Source: Apteryx mantelli (lineage: Eukaryota; Chordata; Aves; Apterygiformes; Apterygidae). From it: a stretch of 64,000 bases of DNA. The position numbers and the translations under genes are program-made. Below, in pieces: positions 23,036 through 37,789 of this stretch. The stretch covers positions 133,202,516-133,266,515 of the forward strand of contig NC_089980.1 of assembly GCF_036417845.1 (NCBI RefSeq), read 5' to 3'. A model generated the notes under the pieces. That model saw only the letters and a list, made by a program, of their open reading frames with translations, made no database searches and was not told the DNA's origin. Every line of letters starts with the position of its first letter. The stretch's first letter is position 1.

Positions 23036-26000
23036 TCTGATGCATTGACTCCTTACTCTAATTTTCAGATTACATTTATTCATGTGCAGTTAATACACCC
23101 TTGTTCTTCTGCTGACACAGTCCATTAGCTTTCGTAATTTCTTTTAGCACTTTTGTTGTCAGTTTAAGCTTAGGCATCCTCAGATGTTTTTGAGCTAAAC
23201 CAACAAATCCTTTTTGTCCCCATTTCTGCTAGTCATCATAGTGATCCCCCTCTGTATGTCTTCTTTCTGCATCCTACTTCTGGTTGCTTCTACTTTTATA
23301 GTTAGACTAAATAAGAAGCAAAAAAGATTCTTGTAATACTTATTCTTTTAAGGTGTTTATAATTATTTAAATAAGCACATCATTGTATTTGAGGTGAAAT
23401 GTCCTGATGTAAACATGTGTTACAGCCAGTCAGAAAAAGCTTTATTAATTTCTTGGTACATTTCATAGTTTTTCACTTACCCTGGCACTTGTTTTGCTTT
23501 CAACAATAATTATTTTTTTCTGACATTATTGTAAGGTACTCTCGTCTGCTTGCAGAACACCAACAGGTTCTAATTCCCATTGTCCCATTGGTGTTAAAAG
23601 TATTCACAGTTCTCGCAGGTACCCGTCCTTAATGTTGAGTTCATCAGGTTTGAAGGGCGTCTGCCTGTATCCTTAATTGAAATTTAGATGCGAGTTGTTC
23701 CCCTGAGTTAATTACTGCTCTTTGTCTGGGTAATCTTAGCATCTGTACATAGAAACTCAACACTATATCCTCATAGCTTGAGAAATGGTTGAGAAGCAAA
23801 CAGAAGGTGTAGAAGCTTTGCATCTGAATATATATGTCTCTTCTGCCCAAATGTATTTGTACCTTTTTTGGATTTATCTTAAAACATATTTGATTCAAAA
23901 CTCTGGCCAGCAAAGGAATTTTGTATGCTCGCTCTACAGAATGGGTTGGTTATACTTGCTCAATAAATATGTGCATTCTCATCTGTAACACTGATACTTA
24001 GGTGGCCTTGCATCGCGAGAGAGTCTGTATTAGCCAGAAATGGCATATCAGTGGTCAGCGAGGTGTCTAAATAATACTGGCAAGTCCTCCATAAGTAAGA
24101 ACACCAAGAGAAATAAAATAAACTTTCAAAAAAAATTTTTTTCTTAATGTCATTGAAAATTCTTCCTAGTTTTAATATCTATTAGCAAGAACCTGTGTAG
24201 ATAAAATACTGGAGAAAATAGTTCAGGAATCTTGAATTTCATTGGGTAGACCTGTTGACCTCAGAGGCCTTTTTTAGCTTTTGTTTGTATCATACTGTGA
24301 TTCAGGCAAGGAAGTTAACCTTTCTTGTACTTATCATGGCTTTTCGCATAGGCCATCAAGAAGGACCCTTAAGAATGAAGACTGCACTCATATTCCGGTT
24401 GTTTAAAAAGCAAAAGTTATCTAAGATCTCAGTGCTGCAGTATGCTGAAAGTTGTAGTCCTGGACCATAAAAAGTTAAGCAGGTGCTTAACTTTTCAGCA
24501 TGTAATAACTTCCATTCACATTCCTCAGAATGATTTTAAATCAAAGAAATTATGCTTCTACTTCTATACTTTGCTGGTTTGGGAACATGTAGAATAGAAA
24601 TCAGGAAATTTTTTTTTAAAAGCTGATGAACCTTTTTGAGAGGACTCGTGTTTAAGTAAGAGGAAGTTCAAAGGAAAATAAAATGCCGTCCTTCACTTTA
24701 TGCAGATAGAGAAGGTTACTAATTTAAAATGTTATCATGTAGAGAAATCATGGGAAAATTTAGATGTAGGGTGTGAAGCTAAAAGAAGATAATTGGTCTG
24801 TTTTGATTTTGTTATCTTATGTTTCAATCTCCCTGTTTGTGATTTCAGGGACTAGAGAAAATGAGATTTGTCAGTTGAGATGAATATTATAAAGAGGTAT
24901 AGGGCAGATATTTTTAATCAAGTGATGCAATATGTATCACTCTTACTATGCTCTCTGCTCAGTGGGTCTCCTTGAGATCTCAGGGATGATATTTCTGAAC
25001 AGTAGCATACTCAGGATGAAAATGTAAGCCACATTGAAATTAATAAGAGTATTGCACTGATTCAGTGCAGGCAGGATATTACCCAGGATACTTTGTTGCA
25101 TATTCCATAGATTCAGTTTGAAGGTTGTTTTGATCTGGGGATTTGTCTGTGTAAAATTCATGAAGTCTAGTTTTGATGATTCTCTGTCAGACAGAAAACT
25201 TCTTGAACACCGGTCTGAAGTGCTTACTTTTCTCTTTTGTTTCCATGTTAAGCTAGAAGCTAAATGCAGGGTAGAAGTAATTCTTACCTTGGCTAGAAAT
25301 GACTGTTCTTAAATTTCGGAAACCATCTGTCTGAATGAAGCACCCTGGGACAAAACGCTGCCTGTTCTAAGGGGATTTGTGCAGTTTACATTTCTAGGAG
25401 GCCGGTCATTAAGTGGTAGATCAGCTAATGGGGACCTCTAATCATCTGAAAAATGTGATCAAGGTACTATCTGAGAAAGAGCAGCTGAAGAGTATAAAAG
25501 CATGGGGGGGCAATTAAGCTGTTTAAACATACAGATAGTTGTTCCTATGAAAAGCAACAGCAACTGGGCACGATACCACAGGACATCTAAAATGGCCTTA
25601 GATATCTGTTGTTAAGCAGTTTAACCCCACTATCAGTTTCAAGTCTAAGGCTACTGCAAGGTCATATTTCTGTGAAAAGATATCAAACGAATATACTGGA
25701 CAAAGTTCTAGTGTCAAAAACTTGTAATACACTATGTGGCCTCTCTTTAAGAGGCACCAACCTTTCTTTTCTTTCTTTGGTGGCCACATGAATTTGTGAA
25801 TAATCAACAGTACGCAGTCTCTAGTTACCCAGTGCATTGTTGCATAGTCATATAACTAAGAACACCTCTGTAAAAAGCACACAGATTCTTTTTTTTTTTT
25901 CTATATATGCTACTGCAGGATAGCATACTTCATTGGACTTTACGAGGCATCCTAAATGTTTACTATTTTCACCGAATGCAAGTAGCTTGCTTATCTGTTG

Positions 26001-26965
26001 ACTCAGTAACTTTGCCGTGGTCCTAACTGATCATTTACTTTGGTGTGCCAGTGGTTTGCTTGGTGTTAAAGCGACCGTGTAACTAACAACAAAAGTTTGA
26101 AGCAGCAAATTCATGGTCATTTGGCTCCTCCCTGTGAGATTGCAGAGAATGAAGTTTGGACCAGAGCAGAGTTTCCTTCAGGCATTGGGAGCTGATTGGC
26201 CCTGGGCACCACAGCTGATAACAGCTAAAAATAGTAACCGTATAAAAGCATACAGAGCAGCACAGCTGCCCGTGCATTCCCTTCTCAAACCTGAGCAAGG
26301 GAGGATATGATGTTCTTCAAGCCTCTGCAAATATGTTACTAAGAACATTCTGCTTCTTCGTTCCACTTAACAATTAACTCATCAAATAAAAAACACACTG
26401 GACTCTATGACTCATGGGGGAAGTAACCAAGTTATAATTAAAAAAAAACACTGAAGACCAGATTTTCCAAGCACAGACTGACAGGTGGGCCACTGGTATG
26501 TCTTTGGAACAGTGCCTGCAGAATATCTATGTTTTTCATATACAAGAATGTTGTATGTATAGTCACATAATCATCTTTATGAGGAGTATACCTTGTGAAT
26601 GTGGGATTATAAATGTTTGTAAAAACAAGCGTCTTTGACGTGGACAGTACTGCTTTGCATTGTGCACTAAACTGGCATTGAGGAGTTCAGGACTCTACTC
26701 TTAGCTTTGCTGTTGATTGTGGACAAATCAGATCACTTCCTTGCATTTCTGTTCCCTTCTAAGCTCTGCCTGTCTTCTCTGTTTAAACTGTAACGTTTTG
26801 GGGAACAATGACTTCAGTGGTTGATTACATTGCAAGATAAATCTTTGGACATCTGAGACACTTTGGATGAATAAAGAAGGCAGATGTGTTGAAGAACACC
26901 CCTTTCAAAGTCTGGAAAAAATTGCAAGGAATTGAAAACAGGGTGCAATCAGGGAAAACGCTAGG

Positions 26966-27002
26966 AAGTCTTAAAAATTGGTCAAAGTCTTAAAAATTGG
27001 TA
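26966..27002 (+). repeat. Tandem duplication, 19-bp unit x2
   Basis: AAGTCTTAAAAATTGGTCA is followed directly by AAGTCTTAAAAATTGGTA. Confidence 0.9.
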
Positions 27003-30000
27003 GCAGTGTCAGCCCTATCAATAATGAACTATTCCCTTATGTATTAACTGCAATTATTTCAAGTCCTCCTCTTTGATTTTATAAAGCTTTGCACTATGGA
27101 ATTTGCATGGGTGAATTCCCTTTCAATTTAGTTCTAGTGTGTTAATATTTTTTTATGGTTTATAATAGGTTTATAATGTTCTGCAAGATTGACGGATGAC
27201 CTTGCTAACCTACCTTCAGTTTTGATTTGATATACTTAATTATTTGGAAAGGTCACTTATAACTACGTAGTCATTTTCCTTTTCATAAGAATATTCAATT
27301 ACCTTTATATTTATTTCTTAATTGAGAGATCTTTCATAGCAAATGAAATAATTGTGAAGGATGTTGGTTCAGCTCTTCTGTAGAATAAAGTCTTCCTTTT
27401 ATAGTCAAGAGAGCCAGCATAAGCTGGCTGTGGTAGAAGCCCCCACACAATGGCTTCTGCCTACACTGGATGTAGAACTGAGAGTCGTCAATCCTTATCG
27501 GCACGCGGGGCTCTTAGCCTGTCCTCTCTGAAAGTCGGTTATAGTTTTCTGTGTAACATGTAGCCAAGATACGATCCAAGAGTCTCTTCCTGGTGCCATC
27601 CTCTGCAGTGGGATTGAGGCTTTCTGTTAACTTCACCAAATACCTTTATATATATTTATCAATTACTCTGACATCAACTGCCACTTGCTGCTTGGCCAGG
27701 AGTGGATGGAAGTTGCTAATGTTGAGTTAAGGCCCCAATATCTCATTAGCGTTTTATGAACCTATGTAGGTCTCTCAGCGTAACCTAGTCCCTTCTGCAC
27801 AGAGCTGTATCAGTAATTGTCGTTAAGGTCGGAACAGTGAGACAGAAGAGATGGCCATGTGCGTTGCCATTTCAGTGATCTATGAAGTTCCCTCCAGGTA
27901 TCGCAACCAGTGACCAAAAGCCCACACCTTCATTATTAAAGCAATACCTGACAAATGCACTGTAGAAATCTTATGATTTAGGGAAAAGATGACAATAAAT
28001 TTGGAAAATCTTCCATCTGAGAGGAAAGACCTTACATTCTAGTTAGAATATTCAGTATTCCCAATTCTGACTGATTGAAACGAGAGCCCATAGCTGTTCA
28101 GACTCTGCTCAGGGGTGAATTTCACACTAACGTTTACCTTCAGCTAAGCTCTTCTTTAAGAATTGCCACCAACTTCTTTCTCATTCACATAAGGAAAACC
28201 ACTCATCTGAGTTCAGTGATGCTTTCAGTCTGACCTGCCTGGCTCATACTACTTTTTGAACCTTTGGGGTGCTTTTATTAGGTTTGGCACTATCCACTTT
28301 GCAGTAAGGCATAGACTGAACCACCTAAATGCTGGTAGTCGTCCTGCTTCTTGCTCAGTTGCTAGAAAGACAGATAACCGTGCTTCAGTGGGAAAGAATG
28401 AGAGGGCAGTTCAGCACAAACAACGATGGGATGCGTCTTTGGACGTCCTAATAACCTGTGCATGGTTGTAACTATCACCAGTGAAATTCTAATAACTTAA
28501 AAGTGCAGTTGCAGGAGAGGTGTTCACGTCTGTGTGTAACTAACCATGTTACTTGGATTCGTGCTGGTCACCTGTGTTAATTCTGCAGTGAAGAGGATCC
28601 CTAAGCAAAGAAAAACTAAAATGAGGTATAACCAAATCCACTTCAGTTGAACCTTACATTGAAGGAAAAAGGAATAAAAAATCACCATTCCTTTAGTAAC
28701 AGCATGATGTGATGCACTAAGAAAAATGAGCTTGTTTGCTGGCAAACTTTGTGGAAACTTAATCGCAAAAGTGTCAGGAGGTGAAATGAAAAATGAATGA
28801 GGGCAATTTCCTAAGAAGAACGGAAGAGTTATACAGCTTTCTGCAAGGCTCAAGGTCAGCAGTCTGCACGTTTCTGTAGCCAAGGTGTACAGCATTGCTA
28901 CTGATGAGATGGACCATAACGTATGCGGAGGTTAAACTGCTGCTAGAAAGAGATACAAACGTGTTGAAATCTGCTATTCCACAATGAACAGGTGTGGGTT
29001 TATCAGGGAGCCAGAAGCCAGGAGTAGCCCAGGAGCACATACGTTCTTGAGGAAACAGTAGTCTGCTGAGCAGGGATCCATGCATGTAATCTGCTGTGCT
29101 TGTGGCTTCATCTGGCACTGCTAAATATGACTAGTGTGAAACTTTGAAACCCATGGGAACTGCTTTGAGTCACAAGTAATTTCAAACTGAGTTGTTGGGG
29201 CTTCATCTTTTAGAAATGACGTGGGTCTGAATACAGAAAGTAATTCCTGCTTTCAGTCAAATTGTTCACTCAACAACAGAGCGAAGCACAAACGTATTCA
29301 ACAAAAGCAGCAACAAATGTGCATTCTGCAGGCCTTATTTACTGGGAGAGATCGAAACCTCGTTTGAGATCTGCCTGAGGTATATATGCCATTTTGAACC
29401 CTTTCTGTATGTAACAGTTCATTAAATGGGATTTGAGTAGTATGTTGTATGCTGGTCTTTGCCTTGGGGGAGTTCCTCCCCGTTGCACATTCCTGGTGCA
29501 AATCGTAATTAAGTTAGACTTAATTTATGGCAAGAAGCACACCAATAAATGGACAGAAATCATCTAAATAGAGAATTGTGCTGAGAACACCCATAAGTTA
29601 AGACAGAGATATACATTATTTACACTGTCACAGACTTTTAAGCAAAATAATGTGGTTGCAGTTCAATGATAGCAGTGATTTAACAACAGTGGGTACTCGT
29701 CACGCTTACTTGGTGGGTTTTTTTAATGTTATCCATATGTTAAGTCTAGAAGATCTGTCAGGCTCTCCAGTCTATCCCCTGCAATACCACTTTCCAGAGC
29801 AGTCTCTGTCCTCTTTGGAAAATCTTTGCTTTTAATTGAAATGCCAGTTTTGGAATGATAGTAAAATAAAGAAATCTCTGCCCTCTAGAAGCCTCTCTAA
29901 CGAATACAACATCAGGAGATGATTTTGTAACTTTTAAGTGCCGCTTCCCTGTGAATGTTTAGCTCTGACTGTCTCAATACGAGCACTGAGATAATTATCC

Positions 30001-33000
30001 ATGATGAAATCCCTCTTCACGTTGAGCAGAAGTGTTTTTTTTTCTTGAAGTTGTTATTGCTTTTTAATATTACAGCAAAGTTTGAGGCTGCATCCATACA
30101 AAACCATAATTATGTATTAAAATAATTTCATGCTTTTGGAATAGAACTTATTCTGTAGAACTCCTGTCTGAGCTGATTCTAGCAATCTGCCGTTTTGGTA
30201 AACAGTTGATTTTATCCAGAGACCATTAAAGCTAAAATCATGCATTTTTATTAAATGGTATAAGAGAACTTCTGTAGCTAGTGGCTACAACGGTGGCCCG
30301 AATATCTGAGGCAAATCTCTTTTGATTTTTCTGAAAACTGAGAGAGTGTCATGTTGTAGTTCAAAGGGAAATTGAAATTTCATTCTGGGTTTTATAGTTT
30401 TTTACATTTATAAAGAGATAGCACGTCAAAGCTACTAGTATGCAATGATGTTAAAAGCAGTTGCAAATTACAAATAATTCAGAAATGTCCCCAGAAGATA
30501 TTTTTTCATAACCTGATCAAACAGGGTGGCTGAGTAGCTAGTTACGCAGTTGCTGCTTAGTTGCACTCCTTTGGGGGAATTAAGCAGTTAAATAAGCATT
30601 AGGCAAAATCATAGCCCCAAATACCATTTACTGCAGCAGAACCAAGCTGTTACTTCTCTTTTTTTTTCAGTCCATAATGGAAATTCTCTGCAAATGTGGA
30701 AAGTCATGTTTCTGGCTTCCAGGAAAGGTTTACTTTTGTTTTTTTCAAACTTTCAGTGCCCCCCTCTGACAGAATGAAGTGGGCAGCAGTAACAAGCAGG
30801 CATGGGAGAAGGCGCTCTGTGCGCTGCCCCTTCTTGGCGACTTAGCAGCCTGTTAGCGAACTCAACGATAGAGTTACATTCTGTATGCTTGGCCTCCGAG
30901 TCACCTCCTCGGAGCAAATCTTTGCTGGAAGTGAAGCTCGGATCAGGCCTGTGAAAGCTGATAGTGCCTTAGAGTTCACCTACAATAAGAGGTCTTATGT
31001 GGAGATGTGACAGGTTTTTTTCTGAAGCTGTTCTCTTCTTTTATTAATGGGGCAACATGGTCGTATTCATTTATATACCTCGTAAACCTCAAACTATAAT
31101 GGCTCGGCTTATGAAGACTTCATAATTCAGTATCTAATGTTCTTGTATGTAACTCAAAGCCTCTGCTGCTTCTGACTTGTGAGAAAATGATAGGTTGAAC
31201 TAAGCAACTTATTCTTTGCAGTAAAATGAGAGCGTACTAATTATTTATCAGTATCTTATCGTTAATTTGACAGAAGAAAGAACTGATTTCATAACACAAA
31301 ACAGAGCCATCTAGAGAATAACAACCATTATACTCGAAAAGGTTCCATCCAGGTGTAAGTGATAAGTCAGTTTTATATGACAGCAAAGCCGTAAATGCAT
31401 GAATAAACTGGAGTATTTTTATATATGTATATATATTTATCCTCCTACTCACTGCCTCCTACAGTGTTTATCTTAAATCAAGCTTTCAGAATCCATTTTA
31501 AAAAACACAGCATTTATATGAACCAGGACTCTGTTTTGCTTGGAGCTGAGCACCTTCTTTAGGAAAATAAGTACCATTTTCTCCTCTTTAACCCTCATAA
31601 GTGAAAAAGTATTAAGCATCTCACAGAATCAAGCTGTAAGGAAATGGTCTATAGCAGGTCCTTTGCTACAGAATACTGTTCCTTGGTATGTATTTTTGCA
31701 TTCACTTCCATTTAATTAGATGTCTTATAATCAACCATGCTTGCTTCTAAGTTTTCATTTTGTTATGAATACTTGGGATGATGCTTAGTGTTAGCAATCA
31801 TAAATTTGAAGTAAAGCATGGGGTCTCTTCTAGAGATTTTATTTTGAGATTGCTGAAAATCAGAGATTTTTGGAGGTAGGCTGGATTGTTTTCTCTTTGG
31901 ATACCTAAAAGCACAGCTTGAATACCAGATTTGTGGTGTAGCTTTCTCACCCGGCATCTTTTGTTGCTTCTGAGCACCCTAGTTCAAGTTCTGGGGTAGG
32001 AGATGAGTGCAAGATGGTGTCTCTTGGGTGAAAGTGGACAACACTGCTGCCCAGAAGCATCTTGAAGCACATGGGGTCTGACCCCTTCCTGCAGTAGCTT
32101 ATAACTGGGTCAGAGCAAAATCACCTTCAGGGCATCTTAGTTCCCTTTCTCTGAGCTGCACGGTCTTCATTCTGCTTTGCTGAGCTTCAGCACAGAATCT
32201 TTATCTTGCAAATTAATTATAATTTGCCACTAAACCCGGATAGTAATTGGGAAGGAAGTATTTCAAAATGTTTTGATATGTTGAGTCTCTACAGAAACTG
32301 CTACATCTATAGTTTAACTTTTGGAAGTGTTAAGACACACACAGCTTCTGAAGTGGGAGGTGCTAGGTGCATAGAAATCAGGCGCGGAAGCCATGGATTT
32401 CTATTACTTAATAGCTGCAGTGGGATTTGTTGGACCATTATGTCTATATCTGAGCTTATTACCTTGGGCTCCCTTTAGCACCAGTGGAAAAAACCAGGCA
32501 CTTCCAGAGCACAAGTTATTTCATTCTAAAATAGACATCTAAATAGGTCAGATGAATCATGTTTTAGAAGTGCCGATATCTTGAATGTTGATTTTATTTA
32601 AAGGTTTCGGTTTAGGATTAGTGATGTTTCCTCCTTGCTGTTCTTCGGAACTGGCAGTGTTTTCTTCCAGAGCCACTATGTATGTTTCTGTGATCGAAAC
32701 TGTTCAGAGAACTTCCCCATGTCAAAACAGTGTTTTCGATGAGGCTGAAGCTACAGGTGACCGCAGTCAAGATGACCCACTTCCCACTGTTTCCAGGAGC
32801 CTTCATTAAAGGGAGATTACGCTTTCACGTGAGGTGCTTGAGGAAAACAAACTTTTCAGCAAAAGTAAAAACTTATAGTCATGTAGATATAATATATTAT
32901 TTATGGATGCATTTTAGAAATCCTGTGACTATAATTATCTTTTTGGCAGACTTCTATAATTGTAATATGTAACTACAATGCAATGATTCTTTTTGCTACA

Positions 33001-34987
33001 TGTAAATACCCTTAGTCCATGTCCTTGGAAGTTTGCCTGTGTGCCTAAGAATAATTATACTATAAATGTTTGGTAATTAATGTACCTAGTCCAAAACTAC
33101 ATGTAAAATTTTGAAATCAAAGGAGTAATAACACTTACTTCTCTTATAGTTAGCCTTCCAGTTATTTGAATGAGCGCTAATTAGATCTAAAAACCCATAA
33201 GCACACTTTTACACTAATTATAATGTTGATTATGTTGTAATTACAGTTGCAGCAGTGTAACAAGATTTACTTTTTAACCATTTCAGTGGCTCATGGAGCA
33301 CACACTGGCTCCACGAAGCAGCTGTTGCTGGAAATTCCCGTAGTGCTCACCCAAAGGGTTAGAGAGCTCTTGGCTGCTACTTTTCTGGATGTGTGTCAAA
33401 TGCCCAGAGGTCATGGGAGGGAATTAAAGATTATCGTGGAAGCACACAACTAAGAACACTTTTAGGAAAGGTGAGTGTTTGAACATGTCCAAACAATACC
33501 GAAAAGGCCCCCGTAAGGTAGAAATGGCAGGTGCGACTGCTCTGTGCCGTGATTGCGCAAGTTTAGTTCTGTCCGGTGATGACAGTTCCTGACAGCAAGT
33601 TGCCTGAGTCTCCCAGCGGAGGAGAGGGAGCTGTTCCGGTTCTGGAACAGGGGCAGAGGATGGGGCAGAGGGGGAAGAAAGGGGCATTGCAGGGCAGAAG
33701 GGCAAAAATGTAGCTAAGCCAGTTCCTCCAGGGCTTGGCAATCATGAGGAGTCCCTCGGGCAGAGAACAGCCAGATGTGTTCAGCGGCTTATTCATGCCC
33801 CAAACCCTGGGTGTGCCCCTTGCCTTTGTCTGGGGTCCCTTCTTACGCCAGCACTCCCTTCCTCCGTGCTTTTAAGGCTGTGTCAGTCCTTTTTGTCCTG
33901 TGCCACCTCTCACTTGGGGTTTCTGTGATGTGACCTCTGAGTCATGTAAGGAATGCAGGGAGAAGGAAGGGAGTGTAGATGACGACAGTATGTCAATAAG
34001 AAGCTCCGGCCTTTTAAAGAGTTTTCTTCCATACTCTACCCCCAGCATATCATCACTTCTCCCACTGTGTCCCCGCTCTACTACTAAAACCCAGAGGGAC
34101 AGGTCAAGAAACAGTTATGGGACCCAAATATTTTATTTTCCCAGGGCCCTGTAGCTCTTACTTCTCATTCTGCTTAACCCCATTCGCCTGCTCCTTAACT
34201 CTTAGCAAGACCTGCAGCACCCTGAGCGTTTTTCTCGCCTAACAGTACTCGTCAGTTCTTGCTTCTGCACTGCTTCGTGTCTTACGCAGTGGTTTTCACC
34301 TATGCAGAGCACTGCTTTTCTGCACACTCCTTGCATAAATGCAACAACCAGCACACGGGTGGAAAAACTAGGCTCCTTTTCCCCTAACATTTTAAGTAAT
34401 AAGGACATTAGGATTTTGAACAGCTAAGGGGCAGGACAGACCCCTTTCAGATAAGAAGGAAAAACACTGCTGTTGTTTAAAACAATGCAATCAACCTGCT
34501 GCCAGCCTTTCCTGTGCTCTTTTCACTAGTGCGGTAGAATAAGGGAGGGAACAACTGGAACAGAAAACGGGAAGAGCAGAACTATTTGCTTAGAGACTGA
34601 TCCTGTGCTCTAGGTACCAGGAGCTTGTCTCCTCCCCTGCGAGTTTAACCCCACCCTCTTTTTTTATGCTCTGGGCTATTTTGGGCAGGCTGTGAGAACT
34701 GCAGCTCTGACAGATGAGGATACTGTACCAGAGCACAGCAGCACTTGTTGCTCTGAAGAACTACATAAACACTACAGGGACTGTTTCTCTGCTGGCTGTA
34801 TGGTTGTTGTTTTTTTTTTAAATTAACTTGGAAACTTATTTCCTCCACTGGTGTGGAGTTTTATCATTACAAACAATGTTTTAAAAGCTTTGTGGGAGCG
34901 GTTCAAGCGGGAAACCTAGCTGCTGCCTGCAACCTCCTTTTGCCTCTTAATATAAGGAGATCAGCTACTAGCCTTGGGGGGTGAAAG

Positions 34988-35050
34988 ATGACAGACTGTG
35001 TTCCTGCCAATGGGGAAGGAAGGGACCCTGAAATTGAGCTCTTTGTGAAG
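34988..35050 (+). CDS. CLIC5: CLIC5A-specific first coding exon
   Basis: Encodes 21 residues, MTDCVPANGEGRDPEIELFVK, nearly the same as the start of the short human isoform (same length, same PEIELFVK end). ATG with A at -3; donor AAG|GTAAGT, phase 0, so it joins the shared exon in frame. CLIC5A is known to associate with ezrin and the cortical actin cytoskeleton in microvilli, podocytes and stereocilia. The only odd point is Cys4 in place of the human Ser. A TATA-like TATAAGG at 34951-34957 lies just upstream, but this would leave a very short leader. Confidence 0.95.
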
Positions 35051-36829
35051 GTAAGTTGCTCTGTGAACTGGACACTTGTGTACTGCTCAGATCACCTGGG
35101 CTTCTATTTAATAATCAAACTTTAATTTTCTGGCGCGGAGTGGAAACGGTTCTGTGACAGCCCGTTATCTCTTGCAAACATGTTCACACTGCTTTGTTTT
35201 TCGTAACATTAGAATTAGGTAATGTTGTTAAGGGAAAGTCAGGCTTCTTTTATTTTATTGTTAGTGTTCTCCTCGTGAGTTTGTTCTATTATTGTTAGCC
35301 TGCTGCCTGCACTGTACTCTGTCCTGACATTTATAGTGCCAGGTTTTTCCACTGACTTCCTTTTTCATTGCTGGGAAGAGAGGGTGAAGAGCCAAGCATG
35401 ATTCTGTACCTTGTCAGGCTGTCAGGGCTGAAGCCCCAGCAGCTCCTAAAACAAAAAGGATTGAATTAAGCTGGTGGTCTTCTGATTATTCCCTGCAATG
35501 CTCCCTCTTTCTAAAAAATGAAAAATAAATCAGTTTTTACTCCGTGTTACCTCAGTCAAGAGCCCATTCTCATTCTATACAAAGGTAACCGAGAACAGAA
35601 ACTGATATAATGAAAATATAGAAAAATAGGTACACTTCTTATATGGTAGGATTTCAGAATGTTTCAAACTGGGTACTTCTGTTGGTCTTGGGCTGTGGAA
35701 GTCTTTCTGTTGAAATCAATGGCATAGTTCAAACCCATAATGCGTGCGACCTTATTAATAGCAAACTTCATGCAAACTCTATCCCAGTGAAGAGCTCAGA
35801 TTTTTTTGATGTTCAGAGCATGTTTCAAGGCCTTTATGTACATCTAGGCTGAAATCCACTATGCCCATATGAAACCTAGGTATTTGGTCCCTTCAAGCCT
35901 GAACCACACCTGTAAATTGACAGGATTATTATTAATATGCGGGAGTTATATCAGGCCATTTGCAAATAGAGTACCGAATGACTGGGAAAGCAAATTCCAG
36001 CTCCTCCCTTCTGCCAGGTCCAGCATACGCAATTGCTTTGTATTCCATGATGGATATTTTGGGCTGGAAGCTGAAATGTCAGCCACATCCGCAATGCATA
36101 TACATGGTCCCTTCACGCATCTTCCAAAACCAAGCAATTCAAATACAGCCTTTCTGACTGAGCCAGCGTGGGATCTTTTTCCTTAACAAATAGAGAATGC
36201 ACAAGAATTCTTGGTTCATATCTGCCCAGCAGATCCCTGTGCAAAGCTTAATATTTTAAAAGGGACCTGCAATGGTCCGTGCATCCTGATACCTTTCCTC
36301 TGCAAGCTGTTTCTACAGAAGTGATTTGAATGGAGATGTTTGTGGGCTAACAAATAGGTTAGTGGGATTTTTTGGCATTCTGTCATCTCAAATGTTTCCT
36401 GGAATGCAAGTCTTTAGTTAGTGATTTGTGTAAGTGCCTGCAATATTTTGTTGAGGCAGATAGGGATACATGTGATGCACATGTGATGTGTTCACTGACT
36501 AGCATCAGCTGTTAAAGTGCAGACCATCTTCCAGATTCACTGTGTGAAATTCTGGAACCATAAAAGTTAGTGGCAAAATATTAATTGAATTCAACTGAGC
36601 TATGCCATCATCTGAAGATTTATAGCTCCTGAAAGAACATGCTTAGTAATCTGATTTCCTGCATAATGCATGTTACAGAATTTCATAGAGACTCTTGCAT
36701 AAAACTCATAATTTGTTGAGCTGGAGCAAAAGAATTAAGTGTCTGTCACCCAATTAGTATCTTCCTGGAGACTTTCCATTTAGGTTGAAAAATTGCAACT
36801 CCTGAAGTTTTGGAAAGGTGCCATTTAAT

Positions 36830-37570
36830 TTAATTAAAAGTCTAAAAAAATTGAATACTAAAGCTTGTAACCAGAGTATAAAATTGTACAGCTCAAAAGT
36901 TGAAAAATAAATAAGAGAAGAACATAAAAATAAGAGGAGCCAAAAGGTGAAAATAGGAGAATATAAGAGATATATTAATAGATGAAAACTTTGCTGGAGC
37001 ATGAAATTTAAAAGGATAGCATACTAATAAAGGGAGATAAACAGGAAAGCTGATCCAGGTGAGAATCTGCAAAGAAGGCGGCACTTCTGTCTGGTTTAAG
37101 ATTGAAAAGAGGAACAGAAAAGTGGCAATTTCTAGATGAGTGTAAGACGCTGGCACAATCTGAAGACCTAAAAATACTGGACTGCGCTTGGGGACAGTTC
37201 TAATAACAGGAGATATTGGGGTCAATGAGCATTTCATCATTTGACTTTGTGATACTAATATTTCACTCAAGGAAAAAAATTCTGACCTGCATCCTTGAAC
37301 GAAAGCCAGTGAATAAAGGGATCAATGACAAAAGTGTAAGAGAGTGGATGTGGCCCACTGAAAACTGGGTGTTCTGTAAGCAGGAGTAATCCAGAAAAGA
37401 ACTGTATTTCACCAACCAAAAAGTCACTAATAAAAGCAGCTCGTGTCTCAGGTTAAAAAAAAGAAAGAAAAAAGTTGTTATGCAATTGCTCTCTTCCCTC
37501 TTTCTATTAAAGAACCAGGAGAGTAGAAGCCTTAGAAAGACAAGTAGAGAGATGGTTGTAAACAAAAGAG
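36830..37570 (+). other. Purine-rich intronic stretch
   Basis: Long runs of A/G on the plus strand (for example around 36900-36970 and 37440-37480) with few pyrimidine runs. The minus-strand open frames here (Phe/Leu/Ser-rich) are by-products. Origin not recognised. Confidence 0.5.
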
Positions 37571-37789
37571 CAGTGCTGTAACCTAATGCAGGTTAGATAT
37601 CTCCGGAGCTATGCAGATAGGCTGGGCAGCACCAACAGTACTTTACAACACAGATATTTAAACTATTATGGCAGAGACGGGTTAAGTGGTTATCGCACCT
37701 ATTTGTTAGCATCCCCATTGATTTTCATGTTTTTCTAACTCTGCCCTAACCTGGAGCTGTGAAATGATCTTTTTTTAACGCGTGTTTGT

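Larger units (their letters stand above)
15448..34987 (+). other. CLIC5B first intron / region upstream of CLIC5A
   Basis: Nearly 20 kb between the two alternative first exons. Recognisable contents are the CR1 copies at 18240-18718 and 20184-20556, a decayed CR1-like piece at 22872-23035, a TG microsatellite and small tandem duplications. The stretches 15448-18240, 20813-22870 and 23040-34900 otherwise hold AT-rich intron DNA in which I see nothing firm. Confidence 0.8.

Noticed and set aside
30894..30914. CTCCGAG...CTCGGAG inverted repeat
   Set aside because: 7-bp arms are expected by chance in a window of this size; no supporting context.
33247..33453. 68-codon open frame that looked faintly protein-like
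   Set aside because: No recognisable motif, no splice context and isolated in the intron.
34951..34957. TATAAGG as the CLIC5A TATA box
   Set aside because: A start 30 bp downstream would leave a leader of only a few bases before the ATG; more likely it lies within the 5' UTR or is chance.
36754..37565. Three overlapping minus-strand open frames, Phe/Leu-rich
   Set aside because: By-product of the purine-rich plus strand; no homology recognised and no splice-supported structure.
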